This document shows positions 27,997 to 35,633 of a DNA stretch of 64,000 bases, one piece after another; positions within the stretch are counted from its first letter, which is position 1, and each line of letters opens with the position of its first letter. Source of the DNA: Rhizobium leucaenae USDA 9039 (lineage in GTDB: Bacteria > Pseudomonadota > Alphaproteobacteria > Rhizobiales > Rhizobiaceae); contig NZ_AUFB01000005.1 of assembly GCF_000426285.1 (NCBI RefSeq), positions 310,001 through 374,000 on the forward strand. The letters run 5' to 3'. The notes beneath the pieces were generated by a model. The model worked only from the letters and a program-made list of their open reading frames with translations, ran no database searches and was not told the DNA's origin. The position numbers and the translations under genes were made by a program.

Positions 27997-28788
27997 ATGC
28001 TCGCGACATTCGAAAAGGCGGCCCTCGAGGCGGGTAAGGCTATATTGGAGGTCTACCGTGCCGGTTATGCCGTCGCCTTGAAGCAGGATATGAGTCCCGT
28101 CACCATCGCCGACGAACGCGCCGAGCACATTATTCTCGAACATCTGACGCGCGATTTTCCGAACATACCAGCAATAGCCGAGGAATCGGTAGCCGCCGGC
28201 AAGATTCCGGACATTCGCGGCCGCGCCTTCTTCCTGGTCGACCCGCTCGACGGCACGCGCGAATTCATCGAGCACCGCGATGAGTTCACCGTCAATATCG
28301 CCTATATTCAGAACGGCGTCCCGGTCGCGGGCATCGTCTTTGCGCCGGCGCTCGGCATTGCCTTCACCGGCGAGAATGGCAAGGCGCGTAAGCTCGCCAT
28401 CACCGACCATTTCACCATTGCCGACCGTTCGGTCATCGCGGTGCGCCCCCGCCCCGAGCATTTGCTGGCGCTTGCCAGCCGCTGCCATAGCAGCTCGAAG
28501 ACGGATAGTTTCCTGGCGGAAAATGCCGTCTCCGCCTGCACCTCGATCGGCTCTTCCCTGAAATTCTGCCTCCTCGCCGAAGGCAAGGCCGACGTCTATC
28601 CGCGCTTCACGCGCACGATGGAATGGGACACGGCCGCAGGCGATGCCGTCTTGCGCGCCGCAGGTGGCTCGACCCTCACACTCGACGGCCGTCCTCTCTT
28701 TTACGGCAAGACCGATCAGAGCGAAGATAGCGATTTTGCCAATCCCAATTTCATCTGCTGGGGCGGCGAGAAAAGCCTGGTTGCCTAG
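27997..28788 (+). CDS. cysQ: 3'(2'),5'-bisphosphate nucleotidase CysQ
   Basis: 263 residues of the inositol-monophosphatase fold. Metal and phosphate motifs are IAEESVAAG, VDPLDGTREFI and the C-terminal EWDTAAGDAVLRAAGG. EFIEHRDEFTVNIAYI is typical of CysQ, which removes the 3'-phosphate from PAP, a by-product of sulfate activation and of acyl-carrier-protein maturation. It is a single gene on the plus strand, followed by a short unexplained gap before the SciP-like gene. Confidence 0.92.
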   Translation: MLATFEKAALEAGKAILEVYRAGYAVALKQDMSPVTIADERAEHIILEHLTRDFPNIPAIAEESVAAGKIPDIRGRAFFLVDPLDGTREFIEHRDEFTVNIAYIQNGVPVAGIVFAPALGIAFTGENGKARKLAITDHFTIADRSVIAVRPRPEHLLALASRCHSSSKTDSFLAENAVSACTSIGSSLKFCLLAEGKADVYPRFTRTMEWDTAAGDAVLRAAGGSTLTLDGRPLFYGKTDQSEDSDFANPNFICWGGEKSLVA

Positions 28789-28951
28789 ACTTCGCTCCAG
28801 AAACGTAAGTTTTCACTGACGAAAACTCGTAGAACGGCCGGCTTTTCCGCTGCGATAACAGCGGATTGCGGCATCTGCGGTGTTCCTCTCACTGCGCAAA
28901 TCAGTCCGCCCGGGCTTTCCTTAAAATTCTTATCAAAGTGTTACTATGCGC

Positions 28952-28966
28952 TTAGGCAATTTTTAA
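28952..28966 (+). promoter_or_regulatory. Candidate CtrA box upstream of the sciP-like gene
   Basis: TTAG-N7-TTAA (28952-28955 and 28963-28966), one mismatch from the CtrA consensus TTAA-N7-TTAA, 53 bases before the start at 29019. In Caulobacter sciP is directly activated by CtrA, so the position fits. Seen by eye only. Confidence 0.5.
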
Positions 28967-29018
28967 ATGTGGCAAGTTAGAGTGGCTCCCGTGGTCTTGA
29001 GTATGTGTAGAGAGTCCA

Positions 29019-29294
29019 ATGACCGAAATGATACGTCCCCGAGTGAAGTATGTCATCGGCCCCGATGGCAGCCCGCTTACGATTGCCGACCTGCCGCCGC
29101 CGAACACGCGCCGCTGGGTTATCCGTCGCAAGGCCGAGGTTGTCGCCGCGGTGCGCGGTGGTCTGCTGAGCTTGGAAGAAGCTTGCGAGCGTTATACGCT
29201 CACTGTCGAAGAATTCCTCTCCTGGCAGTCGTCCATCAATACCCATGGTCTTGCCGGCCTTCGGACGACCCGCATACAGCAGTATCGTCACTGA
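29019..29294 (+). CDS. sciP: SciP-like DUF1153 regulator of CtrA-dependent transcription
   Basis: 91 residues. The core VKYVIGPDGSPLTIADLPPP, then TRRWVIRRKAEVVAAVRGGL, then LSLEEACERYTLTVEEFLSWQ and HGLAGLRTTRIQQYR is nearly the same as Caulobacter SciP. SciP is a small helix-turn-helix protein that binds CtrA and stops it recruiting RNA polymerase at CtrA targets early in the cell cycle. It lies about 2 kb from ctrA in this window. A CtrA-like box stands 53 bases upstream of the start. Confidence 0.88.
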   Translation: MTEMIRPRVKYVIGPDGSPLTIADLPPPNTRRWVIRRKAEVVAAVRGGLLSLEEACERYTLTVEEFLSWQSSINTHGLAGLRTTRIQQYRH

Positions 29295-29328
29295 CGACTG
29301 CCATACAGACGCGACATTCGTTTGATCT

Positions 29329-29790
29329 TCAGTTCGGGCCTTTTTCCTTCCTTAGCAGGATATGAAGAAGGCCCGAAATCATGGTGGAACCCGCATAGAA
29401 CCATAGGCCCGGCTGCGTAAACGCGGTGGCGAGCCCGCTGGTCTTGGCGGCGGCAATGACGATTGCCACCAGCAGCACGTCCGCCATCGACCAGCGCGCC
29501 AATTGCGGCACGATATGGTCGAAAAAGAACCCACCGTCGCTTTTTCTCCTCGTCCCCATCGCTTCAACGGCCAAGCTCACGGTCTTCAAGATCGGCAGCG
29601 CCACCGAAACCAGCGCGACAATTGCCGCGAGAAGATAATTTTCTGTCCCCCAGAGAGACGCGATGATGCCGAGCAGGGATGGCGTATCGGTGAAGAAATA
29701 AAGCCTTTCGAGGCGGACCAGCGGCAATACCAGCCCGAAAGCCAGCAGGAACGGGACAGTGACCAGAAGCACGGCTTGCAGATTGCGCAT
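29329..29790 (-). CDS. PqiA-like inner-membrane protein (paraquat-inducible protein A domain)
   Basis: About 153 residues from the ATG at 29790; the frame is open to 29841 and a start at 29820 is also possible. GGGAGG lies 12 bases before 29790, slightly far. Four hydrophobic segments are visible. The sequence LPLVRLERLYFFTDTPSLLG followed by LLAAIVALVSVALPILKTV, and LARWSMADVLLVAIVIAAAK, matches the PqiA integral-membrane domain. Family members belong to envelope lipid-transport systems, usually with MCE partners, which are absent here. It is convergent with the sciP-like gene. Confidence 0.8.
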   Translation of the reverse strand: MRNLQAVLLVTVPFLLAFGLVLPLVRLERLYFFTDTPSLLGIIASLWGTENYLLAAIVALVSVALPILKTVSLAVEAMGTRRKSDGGFFFDHIVPQLARWSMADVLLVAIVIAAAKTSGLATAFTQPGLWFYAGSTMISGLLHILLRKEKGPN

Positions 29791-29978
29791 TGGTGCCTGA
29801 AACCTCCCAAATGCTTGCATCACCCTTATCACAGCCCGCATAGCGCAGAAGCCCGGAAAACCGAATTGTTTTCGAAGGGTATCCGCGACCGCTGCTTGCC
29901 ACCGGCAACAGGTTTGTTAGCATCGACCGGAGACAGGACGTTAACCGACGTCGAACGGAAACGATGCAAAGGACAATC

Positions 29979-30260
29979 ATGGACATCCGCAACGAAGACA
30001 AGGCATCGGGCGGACGCTATGTCGCTACGGTCGAAGGCCACGAAGCCGAGATGACCTTCTCGCGCGCCTCTCCCAAGCTGATTATCATCGACCATACCGG
30101 CGTTCCGGATGCGCTTCGCGGCAAGGGCGTCGGCCAGGCGCTCGCCCTTCACGCCGTCGAAGAGGCCCGCAATGGCGGCTGGAAGATCATCCCGCTCTGC
30201 CCTTTTTTCAAGGCACAAGCCCAGCGGCATGAAGACTGGCGCGATGTGGTGAATATGTAA
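29979..30260 (+). CDS. Small GNAT-type acetyltransferase (YidJ-like)
   Basis: 93 residues from the ATG at 29979 (AAAGGA 6 bases upstream); ATG at 29964 is an alternative. The fold is a minimal acetyl-CoA binding unit: LIIIDHTGVPDALRGKGVGQALALHAVEEARNGGWKIIPLCPFFKA. The R-G-K-G-V-G-Q motif binds coenzyme A. The short form corresponds to the GCN5-related N-acyltransferase group with YidJ. Its substrate is unknown. A very strong hairpin follows it. Confidence 0.85.
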   Translation: MDIRNEDKASGGRYVATVEGHEAEMTFSRASPKLIIIDHTGVPDALRGKGVGQALALHAVEEARNGGWKIIPLCPFFKAQAQRHEDWRDVVNM

Positions 30261-30301
30261 CCGCCGCCGCTGGAAATCGAGAATCTCCTTTGAAAACACC
30301 A

Positions 30302-30350
30302 AAAGCCGTGCATGGCCGGCCACCCACCATGGCCGGTCATGCACGGCTTT
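30302..30350. terminator. Long bidirectional terminator-like hairpin
   Basis: 30302-30322 and 30330-30350 form a 21-bp stem with a single G-U pair and a 7-base loop (CCCACCA). It begins with AAAGCC and ends with GGCTTT, so it reads as a terminator both ways. It lies between two convergent genes, the acetyltransferase (plus) and the FliJ-like gene (minus). Confidence 0.75.
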
Positions 30351-30373
30351 CGAGCCGCCTTCCGTCTCTTCTC

Positions 30374-30416
30374 GCATAATCCCGAAAATCATTCCCAATT
30401 CGGAACGGAATTATGC
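30374..30416. repeat. Rhizobial ~40-bp palindromic repeat, copy 2
   Basis: Outer arms GCATAAT and ATTATGC (30374-30380, 30410-30416) enclose CCCGAAAATC and TTCGGAACGG. The outline is the same as the copy at 15331 (CCGAAAA on one side, TTCGG on the other, symmetrical ends). It lies between a terminator and the end of the FliJ-like gene. Confidence 0.55.
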
Positions 30417-30448
30417 GGAGATTAAGAAAAGGCGACGGAAGAGTTAGT

Positions 30449-30811
30449 TCAGGCGCGTGCCCTCATCGGGCCTGAACCGTCGCGCTCTTCGAGCGCTGCG
30501 GCCTTGGCATATTCCGCCTGCATTTCTTCCAGCGATGTTTCCAGCGCCTCTTCCTGCACCTGCAGCTCCCTGATAGACACCTGCAGGTTGTCCGCGCGCT
30601 GACGTGCGGCCTTGGCGAAGGTCGGGTAGGCAAAGTGGTTCGGATCGGAAATGCCCGACTTTTTCTCTTCCAGCACGATCTGGCTCTCCAGATCCTTTGT
30701 CATGCGGTCGAATTCCGCCATCATCATCTGCAGTTGCTGCAGTTGACGGCGTTTTTCGTTCACCTGAAACTCCTTCAGGCGCGTTAGGCTCTCACGTGAC
30801 TTCATACGCAT
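30449..30811 (-). CDS. fliJ: FliJ-like coiled-coil flagellar export protein
   Basis: 120 residues, nearly all helical and highly charged, with heptad-like runs (LTRLKEFQVNEKRRQLQQLQ, DRMTKDLESQIVLEEKK, ELQVQEEALETSLEEMQ). Length, an early R-L-K-x-x-E-x-x-x-E-K-R-R-Q-L pattern and the position next to ctrA match rhizobial FliJ, the soluble stalk protein of the flagellar export ATPase complex. FliJ proteins are poorly conserved, so the call rests partly on context. ATG at 30805 is an alternative start. It is divergent from ctrA. Confidence 0.7.
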   Translation of the reverse strand: MRMKSRESLTRLKEFQVNEKRRQLQQLQMMMAEFDRMTKDLESQIVLEEKKSGISDPNHFAYPTFAKAARQRADNLQVSIRELQVQEEALETSLEEMQAEYAKAAALEERDGSGPMRARA

Positions 30812-30963
30812 TACTCCCGTGATGCGAGACCCCGGCTCTCGATATGTTGACCCACCGCACCGCTTTGAGACGGCTTGGTTAAAAAAATTTCCAGCGATCT
30901 TAATAAAAACCTACCGCTGGTAACCTTTCGTTTACGGGCATCGTTAATGATAGGGACGATCAT

Positions 30964-30978
30964 TTAAGGGTCAGTAAA
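30964..30978 (+). promoter_or_regulatory. Candidate CtrA box between fliJ-like gene and ctrA
   Basis: TTAA-N7-TAAA (30964-30967 and 30975-30978), one mismatch from TTAA-N7-TTAA. It lies 153 bases before the fliJ-like start and 268 bases before ctrA. It could serve fliJ, ctrA autoregulation or both. Confidence 0.45.
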
Positions 30979-31012
30979 TGCCGCAGTCGGAATTCGAGAT
31001 GTTGGCATTGGT

Positions 31013-31142
31013 GAGTCGAATGAATCACTTAGCGTGTCTTCTTAATGCAACACCTTAGGAAGGGTATTTCCTGATTATTATTGGAAAACAGTGCAATGGA
31101 AAAATTATTTAATAAATTCGATACGTCTTGCCAGAGTGAATC
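31013..31142. promoter_or_regulatory. Cluster of GANTC (CcrM) methylation sites upstream of ctrA
   Basis: GAGTC at 31013-31017, GAATC at 31022-31026 and GAATC at 31138-31142. CcrM methylates GANTC in alphaproteobacteria. In Caulobacter the methylation state of a GANTC in a ctrA promoter times its expression. The two sites 9 bases apart are notable. The sites are certain; the role is inference. Confidence 0.55.
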
Positions 31143-31246
31143 AGAATTTGTTAACCATTCCGTGGCAGCTTCCAAATCAGGCAGTGATTTGATCGGTATC
31201 GCGTAAGGGGGCTGACGACCTTTCGGCGGCGGTAAAGGGGATAATT

Positions 31247-31948
31247 ATGCGGGTTCTACTCATTGAAGACGATAGCGCGACAGCGCAGAGCATCGAACTG
31301 ATGCTTAAATCCGAAAGTTTCAACGTTTACACCACCGATCTCGGTGAAGAAGGCGTCGATCTCGGAAAGCTCTACGACTACGATATCATTCTACTCGATC
31401 TTAACCTTCCCGACATGTCCGGCTACGAAGTGCTTCGTACGCTGCGTCTGTCGAAGGTCAAGACACCGATCCTCATCCTCTCCGGCATGGCCGGTATTGA
31501 AGACAAGGTTCGCGGTCTCGGCTTCGGTGCAGACGACTATATGACCAAACCCTTTCATAAGGATGAATTGGTTGCGCGAATTCACGCCATCGTCCGCCGC
31601 TCCAAGGGCCACGCCCAATCGGTGATCATGACGGGCGAACTGATCGTCAATCTCGACGCCAAGACTGTCGAAGTCGGTGGCCAGCGCGTGCATCTGACCG
31701 GCAAGGAATACCAGATGCTGGAGCTGCTTTCGCTCCGCAAGGGCACCACCCTCACCAAGGAAATGTTCCTCAACCACCTCTATGGCGGCATGGACGAGCC
31801 GGAACTGAAGATTATCGACGTCTTCATCTGCAAGCTGCGCAAGAAGCTCGCTAACGCCGCCGGCGGCGCCAACTATATCGAAACCGTCTGGGGCCGTGGT
31901 TATGTGCTGCGCGAGCCCGACAGCAGCGAGTTCGCCGAAAGCGCCTGA
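31247..31948 (+). CDS. ctrA: Cell-cycle master response regulator CtrA
   Basis: 233 residues, an OmpR-family regulator. The receiver has acidic pocket residues E7-D8-D9, phospho-acceptor Asp51 in [16 protein letters not shown] and Lys in [15 protein letters not shown]. The DNA-binding domain includes [32 protein letters not shown] and VWGRGYVL. These are almost identical to CtrA proteins throughout the class. It is phosphorylated through CckA-ChpT and binds TTAA-N7-TTAA. The C-terminus ends FAESA; the Caulobacter protein ends in two alanines that matter for ClpXP turnover. A strong terminator follows. Confidence 0.97.
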   Translation: MRVLLIEDDSATAQSIELMLKSESFNVYTTDLGEEGVDLGKLYDYDIILLDLNLPDMSGYEVLRTLRLSKVKTPILILSGMAGIEDKVRGLGFGADDYMTKPFHKDELVARIHAIVRRSKGHAQSVIMTGELIVNLDAKTVEVGGQRVHLTGKEYQMLELLSLRKGTTLTKEMFLNHLYGGMDEPELKIIDVFICKLRKKLANAAGGANYIETVWGRGYVLREPDSSEFAESA

Positions 31949-31980
31949 GCCGCCCTCCCCGATCACCGCCGAAACATCGA

Positions 31981-32009
31981 AAATCCCGCCCACCAGGTGG
32001 GATTTTTTG
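31981..32009 (+). terminator. Terminator of ctrA
   Basis: AAATCCCGCC and GGTGGGATTT form a 10-bp stem (one G-U pair) around CACCA, followed by TTTTG. It lies 33 bases past the ctrA stop. Confidence 0.85.
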
Positions 32010-32036
32010 TTGCCCGTCTCATGGGCGCAAAATAAG

Positions 32037-32055
32037 GGCCGCCCAAAAGGCGGCC
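32037..32055 (-). terminator. Terminator of the receiver gene
   Basis: GGCCGCC (32037-32043) pairs with GGCGGCC (32049-32055) around a 5-base loop. On the minus strand it is followed by CTTATTTTG. It lies 34 bases past the stop of the gene ending at 32089. Confidence 0.7.
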
Positions 32056-32088
32056 GTCCTTCATTCCGTTAATATCTCGCTTTGGATA

Positions 32089-32451
32089 TCAGGCCGCAAT
32101 CGCCCGATTACCGAAAACCGCCGTCAGAATCTTGCGGTCGAAAGGCTTCAGCAGGAAATCGGTAGCGCCGGCGCGTTTGCCGGCCATGAGCTTGCGCAAA
32201 TCCGCCTCGATCACGCAGTAGTAGATCTTGACCTCTTTGCCATCCGGCGTGGCACGGATACTGGCGATGAGATCGAGGGCGCCTTCCATGCCGGCATCCA
32301 CGATCAGGTAATCGGGCATTTCAGCCTGGCATCGCGCCAGCGCTTCACGGGCATCGGCAGCTTCGCTGACGAGAAAATCGAGTTCGGAGAGAATCCGCTT
32401 GCCGACCTTACGCACGACATCCGACGCGTCCGTAATCATGAATCGTTGCAT
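32089..32451 (-). CDS. Single-domain receiver protein next to chpT, atypical active site
   Basis: 120 residues from the ATG at 32451 (AAGGAG 6 bases upstream; 32454 also possible). The fold is a lone receiver. Asp52 is in YLIVDAGMEG and Lys102 in FLLKPFD. Two departures are visible: the usual D-D pair in strand 1 reads T-D (ITDASD), and the Thr/Ser switch region reads YYCVIEAD. It is not CpdR or DivK by sequence. It lies about 210 bases downstream of chpT on the same strand, with a strong hairpin between, so it may have its own promoter. A part in the ChpT phosphorelay is possible but unproven. Confidence 0.85.
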   Translation of the reverse strand: MQRFMITDASDVVRKVGKRILSELDFLVSEAADAREALARCQAEMPDYLIVDAGMEGALDLIASIRATPDGKEVKIYYCVIEADLRKLMAGKRAGATDFLLKPFDRKILTAVFGNRAIAA

Positions 32452-32598
32452 CATCAACTCCTTCGCGCCCGGTCGCCACCTGTCCGGCGCCATCATCAAA
32501 TTGGGACGATAGGCGCACGAGGCTAAGGAATCGTTACCGTTGTGTTCATAATTGCTTCGACAACCAAAGGAATGCGCAGGAACGATGATACACCTAAA

Positions 32599-32636
32599 GA
32601 TAATCCCGCCGCCGGATGTCCGGCGGCGGGATTATC
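32599..32636 (-). terminator. Terminator of chpT
   Basis: GATAATCCCGCCGCCGGA (32599-32616) and its exact complement (32619-32636) form a perfect stem of 17 bp closing a 4-base loop. On the minus strand a TTTAGG tail follows. It lies 24 bases past the chpT stop. Confidence 0.8.
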
Positions 32637-32659
32637 GACAGAAATCGTGCGAGCGGCGT

Positions 32660-33307
32660 TTATTCGCTGCGCATGGAGGCGCTGAAAGTCAGCTCCTCCG
32701 GCGTGGCGTTGTAGGAGAGTTCCATGCCGCTCTCGTCCGCCAGAAGCACAGTGTAGTAGGGCTGGATGGAGTGAGCATCGACCGCTTCTTCCAATGCACC
32801 CGAGCAGATCTCCGCGAATTTCGGCGGCACGCGCATCATCCGGCCCTTGGCGGTGATAGTGAACTTGGCGTCGAGATCGGGATTTTCCAGCGTGACCTCG
32901 ATGTTGCCGCCGCGCGGAATCGAGCCGTAAGCGACCAGGAAGAGATTGAGCAGCAGCTTCACGCGGTTCTTCGCAACAATGGCGCGCGGTCCGACCCAAC
33001 TGACCTCTGTCTTCTTCTCGGCGGCGGCGAAATCCTTGGCGGCGCGTTCCGCTTCGCCCGTATCGATCGAGGCACCGACCGAGCCGGATGCGCCGAAGGC
33101 AAGGCGTGCGAATTTGAGGCGAACAGAGGCGTTGAGAGCGCTGGTGCGGATCAGCTCCATCGCATCGGCATCGGCGCCGCCCTCGTCGAGCAGCTCAAGA
33201 CCGTTGTTGATCGCACCGACCGGAGAGATCACATCATGGCAAACGCGGCTGCATAGCAGCGCGGCCAGATCCGGTCCGGTCAAGGTGAGGTTCGGATTCT
33301 TCGACAT
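32660..33307 (-). CDS. chpT: Histidine phosphotransferase ChpT
   Basis: 215 residues. The dimerisation/phosphotransfer helix is DLAALLCSRVCHDVISPVGAINNGLELLDEGG, with His24 as the acceptor in S-R-x-C-H-D. A degenerate ATPase-like domain follows (KNRVKLLLNLFLVAYGSIPRGG), as in ChpT. ChpT takes phosphate from the CckA receiver domain and gives it to CtrA and CpdR. ctrA is 700 bases away. It is divergent from eipA with a CtrA-like box between them. Confidence 0.93.
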   Translation of the reverse strand: MSKNPNLTLTGPDLAALLCSRVCHDVISPVGAINNGLELLDEGGADADAMELIRTSALNASVRLKFARLAFGASGSVGASIDTGEAERAAKDFAAAEKKTEVSWVGPRAIVAKNRVKLLLNLFLVAYGSIPRGGNIEVTLENPDLDAKFTITAKGRMMRVPPKFAEICSGALEEAVDAHSIQPYYTVLLADESGMELSYNATPEELTFSASMRSE

Positions 33308-33604
33308 TCATTGTCTCCTGAATGCTGATAAGGCGGAACGCAGTATGATTCTACGTTGCCACGGCAAGATTGCCCGAGGGTTGCCGCAGGCGGCGTACCG
33401 CACGCCATAAAGACACCATATTTGGTAAACCGATTGTTAAGATGATCGCCGCAAAATGCATTCATCACCACCAGACCCTTTCGCGCGTGATTCGCCGTGC
33501 GGGACGCGGGCGGAACGGTCTGGATTGAGGAGCAAGGTGCGCTCGCCGCGTTCGTGCGAATGCGCAGAGCACCCGCTCCCGATTGCACCGACCATGATGA
33601 ACGG
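33308..33604. other. Divergent regulatory gap between chpT and eipA
   Basis: 297 bases with no convincing gene. It contains a CtrA-like box at 33426-33440. The eipA-proximal part is open in the eipA frame back to 33497, but that stretch lacks a signal-like start and is treated as leader. Confidence 0.5.
33426..33440 (+). promoter_or_regulatory. Candidate CtrA box between chpT and eipA
   Basis: TAAA-N7-TTAA (33426-33429 and 33437-33440), one mismatch from TTAA-N7-TTAA, 165 bases before the eipA start. In Brucella, EipA expression is under direct CtrA control and eipA is a neighbour of chpT, so this site is well placed. Confidence 0.55.
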
Positions 33605-34225
33605 ATGAATGTCATGCGCTATCAACTCCTGAAGAGAATGCCCCGCCTCGGCACGAGAACGGTCGGCCTCGGCCTGATCTTAGCCGTCGTCGCGTTCGTA
33701 AGCTTCGCATTGCCGGTTCGTCCGGCAGCCGCCGCGGCCAGCAATCAATATTCGATGCAGGAAATCGTCGACGCCGGCCATTCCTTCTTCGGCTCGACCA
33801 GTGGCGGCCTCGCAAAGGTCGTAGAACGGGCCTTTCAGCAATATGGACTGCCGAATGGCTACATCCTCGGCCAGGAAGGCTCCGGCGCTTTCATCGCCGG
33901 ACTGACCTATGGCGAAGGCCAGCTCAATACCAAGAATGCCGGCGAGCACCCGCTTTACTGGCAGGGTCCCTCGCTCGGCCTCGATTATGGTGGCCAGGGC
34001 ACCCGAGTCATGATGCTCGTCTATGATCTGCCGAGCATCAATAGCGTCTATACCCGCTTCGGCGGCGTCAGCGGCCAGGCCTTCGTCGTTGCCGGCGTCG
34101 GGATGACCGTGCTGAAGAACAACGACATCGTGCTGGTGCCGATCCGCACCGGCCTCGGCGCTCGTCTCGGCGTCAACCTGGGCTACCTCAAGGTCACGCC
34201 AAATCCGACCTGGAATCCTTTCTGA
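33605..34225 (+). CDS. eipA: Periplasmic envelope integrity protein EipA (DUF1134)
   Basis: 206 residues from the ATG at 33605; 33614 is equally possible, and both lack a strong ribosome site. A signal peptide spans about residues 14-43 (GLGLILAVVAFVSFALP, then VRPAAAAAS). The mature protein starts YSMQEIVDAGHSFFGSTSGG and contains ERAFQQYGLPNGYILGQEGSGAF, GLTYGEGQL and YWQGPSLGLDYGGQG, the DUF1134 signature. In Brucella EipA has an SH3-like fold and protects against envelope stress. The gene pair chpT-eipA is also found there. Confidence 0.9.
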   Translation: MNVMRYQLLKRMPRLGTRTVGLGLILAVVAFVSFALPVRPAAAAASNQYSMQEIVDAGHSFFGSTSGGLAKVVERAFQQYGLPNGYILGQEGSGAFIAGLTYGEGQLNTKNAGEHPLYWQGPSLGLDYGGQGTRVMMLVYDLPSINSVYTRFGGVSGQAFVVAGVGMTVLKNNDIVLVPIRTGLGARLGVNLGYLKVTPNPTWNPF

Positions 34226-34257
34226 GACGCCAGCGACAGTCCCCTCATTCATCGCCT

Positions 34258-34282
34258 GGCCCGCGGAGATCGCGGGCCTTTT
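34258..34282 (+). terminator. Terminator of eipA
   Basis: GGCCCGCG (34258-34265) and CGCGGGCC (34271-34278) form a perfect 8-bp stem with loop GAGAT, followed by TTTTC. It lies 33 bases past the eipA stop. Confidence 0.85.
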
Positions 34283-34415
34283 CTCGTGGCGAACGCCCGG
34301 CGCGCCGGTAAACCATATCCGATTTAAATGCTTGCCCGCATAGCCGCCGCATGCTTAATCGTTTGCTTAATCACTTTATTGAGATTGAAAACAACTCTTA
34401 GATGCTGGCTGCGCC

Positions 34416-35606
34416 GTGATTGAATTCGCTCTGCTGTTTGGATTGGGCTTTCTGACCGCCACCTTTCTGGTCTTCCTTATCGCGCCCCCAGTGCATCGCC
34501 GCATCGTTTGGTTCACGGAAAAGCGGCTGAAAGCGACCATGCCGCTGAGCCCGCAAGAGGTGCGCGCCCAGAAGGACATGGCGCGCGCCCTGTTCGCAGC
34601 CGAAAACGCCAAGACGGAGCAGGCGCTGACGCAGGAGCGTGAAAAGAGCGTCGCGCTGCAGATCCATAACGGCAAACTTCAGCAGGAGGCCGGTCGCTTC
34701 GCCGCCGAAAATACCGAATTGCGGACCCGGATCGATGATCTCGAGGTCGAAGCCGGTGAACTGCGTTCCCGCCTGCGCCGAGAGGAAAGCTATATCAGCC
34801 AGCTCAAATCCGGCATTCACACTGCTGAACAGGTCGGCGCAGAGAAGGATGCCGACATCGACGGCTTGCGCAAGCGGATGACCAAGATGGGCGCCGATGC
34901 GGACAATCTGAAGATCGATCTGGCGACCCGTGAGACCGAAATCGAAAGCCTGAAGCTTCGCCTCAAAACGTTGCGGGACGAGCGGGACACGCTGCGCCAC
35001 GACCTGAACCTTGCAAGCCTCCGCGCCAAGGATGCAGAATTGCGCCTGGGCCAAGAAAGCGACAAGGCCCAGCAGCTCGAAGAGCGCCTGGACCGCGAGA
35101 TCGCCGACAAGGCCGACAAGGAAACTGCAATCGAACGCCACGTTCATGAGGTGGCGCGCCTGAAGGAAAAACTGGAAACGGCCAGTGCCGAGGCGGAGGA
35201 AGCCAGCCGCGCGCTGCGGGCCGCCGGCCTTGTTCCGTCAGCGAAACAGACCAACGGCTCGAAGCCCTCGGTTGGACCCAGAATCGTGGAAGTTGCCGAT
35301 CATGACGCCAACGCAGCAGAATCGGAGCGCAATGTGGAAGACGACATCGCTCAAATGACGGAGGAGGTGCGCAACCGCGCCGCGGCCCTTTCCGACCGCC
35401 TGCTCAAATCGCGATCGCCCTCGCATGATCAAGCCATGCGGGAAGAGATCGCCAACATCGCTGCCAACATGGTGGCGCTGACCGCCCTCAAAGAAGGTGA
35501 CAAATCGCCGATCCTCGATCTCCTGCCAAAAGAGACGAACGCCGCCGAGCAAGGCGCACGCATCAGCCTTGCCGACCGCGCCGCCGCCCTGCTGCCCAAG
35601 CAGTAA
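34416..35606 (+). CDS. Membrane-anchored long coiled-coil protein, function unknown
   Basis: 396 residues starting with GTG; no better start is visible because the membrane helix begins at residue 3. Residues 3-24 are one hydrophobic segment (FALLFGLGFLTATFLVFLIAP), followed by a short basic stretch. Residues about 60-290 are an almost unbroken coiled coil with heptad patterns (LEVEAGELRSRLRREESYISQL, RDERDTLRHDLNLASLRAKDAELRL). A Ser/Pro-rich linker (290-320) and a short helical tail follow (IANIAANMVALTALKEGDKSP). I recognise no family with a known role. Topology suggests a cytoplasmic rod anchored to the inner membrane. Confidence 0.85.
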   Translation: MIEFALLFGLGFLTATFLVFLIAPPVHRRIVWFTEKRLKATMPLSPQEVRAQKDMARALFAAENAKTEQALTQEREKSVALQIHNGKLQQEAGRFAAENTELRTRIDDLEVEAGELRSRLRREESYISQLKSGIHTAEQVGAEKDADIDGLRKRMTKMGADADNLKIDLATRETEIESLKLRLKTLRDERDTLRHDLNLASLRAKDAELRLGQESDKAQQLEERLDREIADKADKETAIERHVHEVARLKEKLETASAEAEEASRALRAAGLVPSAKQTNGSKPSVGPRIVEVADHDANAAESERNVEDDIAQMTEEVRNRAAALSDRLLKSRSPSHDQAMREEIANIAANMVALTALKEGDKSPILDLLPKETNAAEQGARISLADRAAALLPKQ

Positions 35607-35633
35607 TGAACGCTCGATACAAAGACGGAAATT

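Larger units (their letters stand above)
30812..31246. other. ctrA/fliJ divergent regulatory gap
   Basis: 435 bases, clearly AT-rich. It holds a CtrA-like box (30964-30978), a TTAACC half-site (31151-31156) and three GANTC sites (31013, 31022 and 31138). No gene is visible. The length and density of motifs suggest several promoters, as found upstream of ctrA in other alphaproteobacteria. Confidence 0.6.

Noticed and set aside
28967-29365. Alternative longer open frame over the sciP-like gene
   Set aside because: It is in another frame with no domain. The SciP frame has strong family similarity and a fitting start.
32089-32451. Calling the receiver protein CpdR or DivK
   Set aside because: The active-site residues and strand sequences differ from both, so only a generic receiver call is made.
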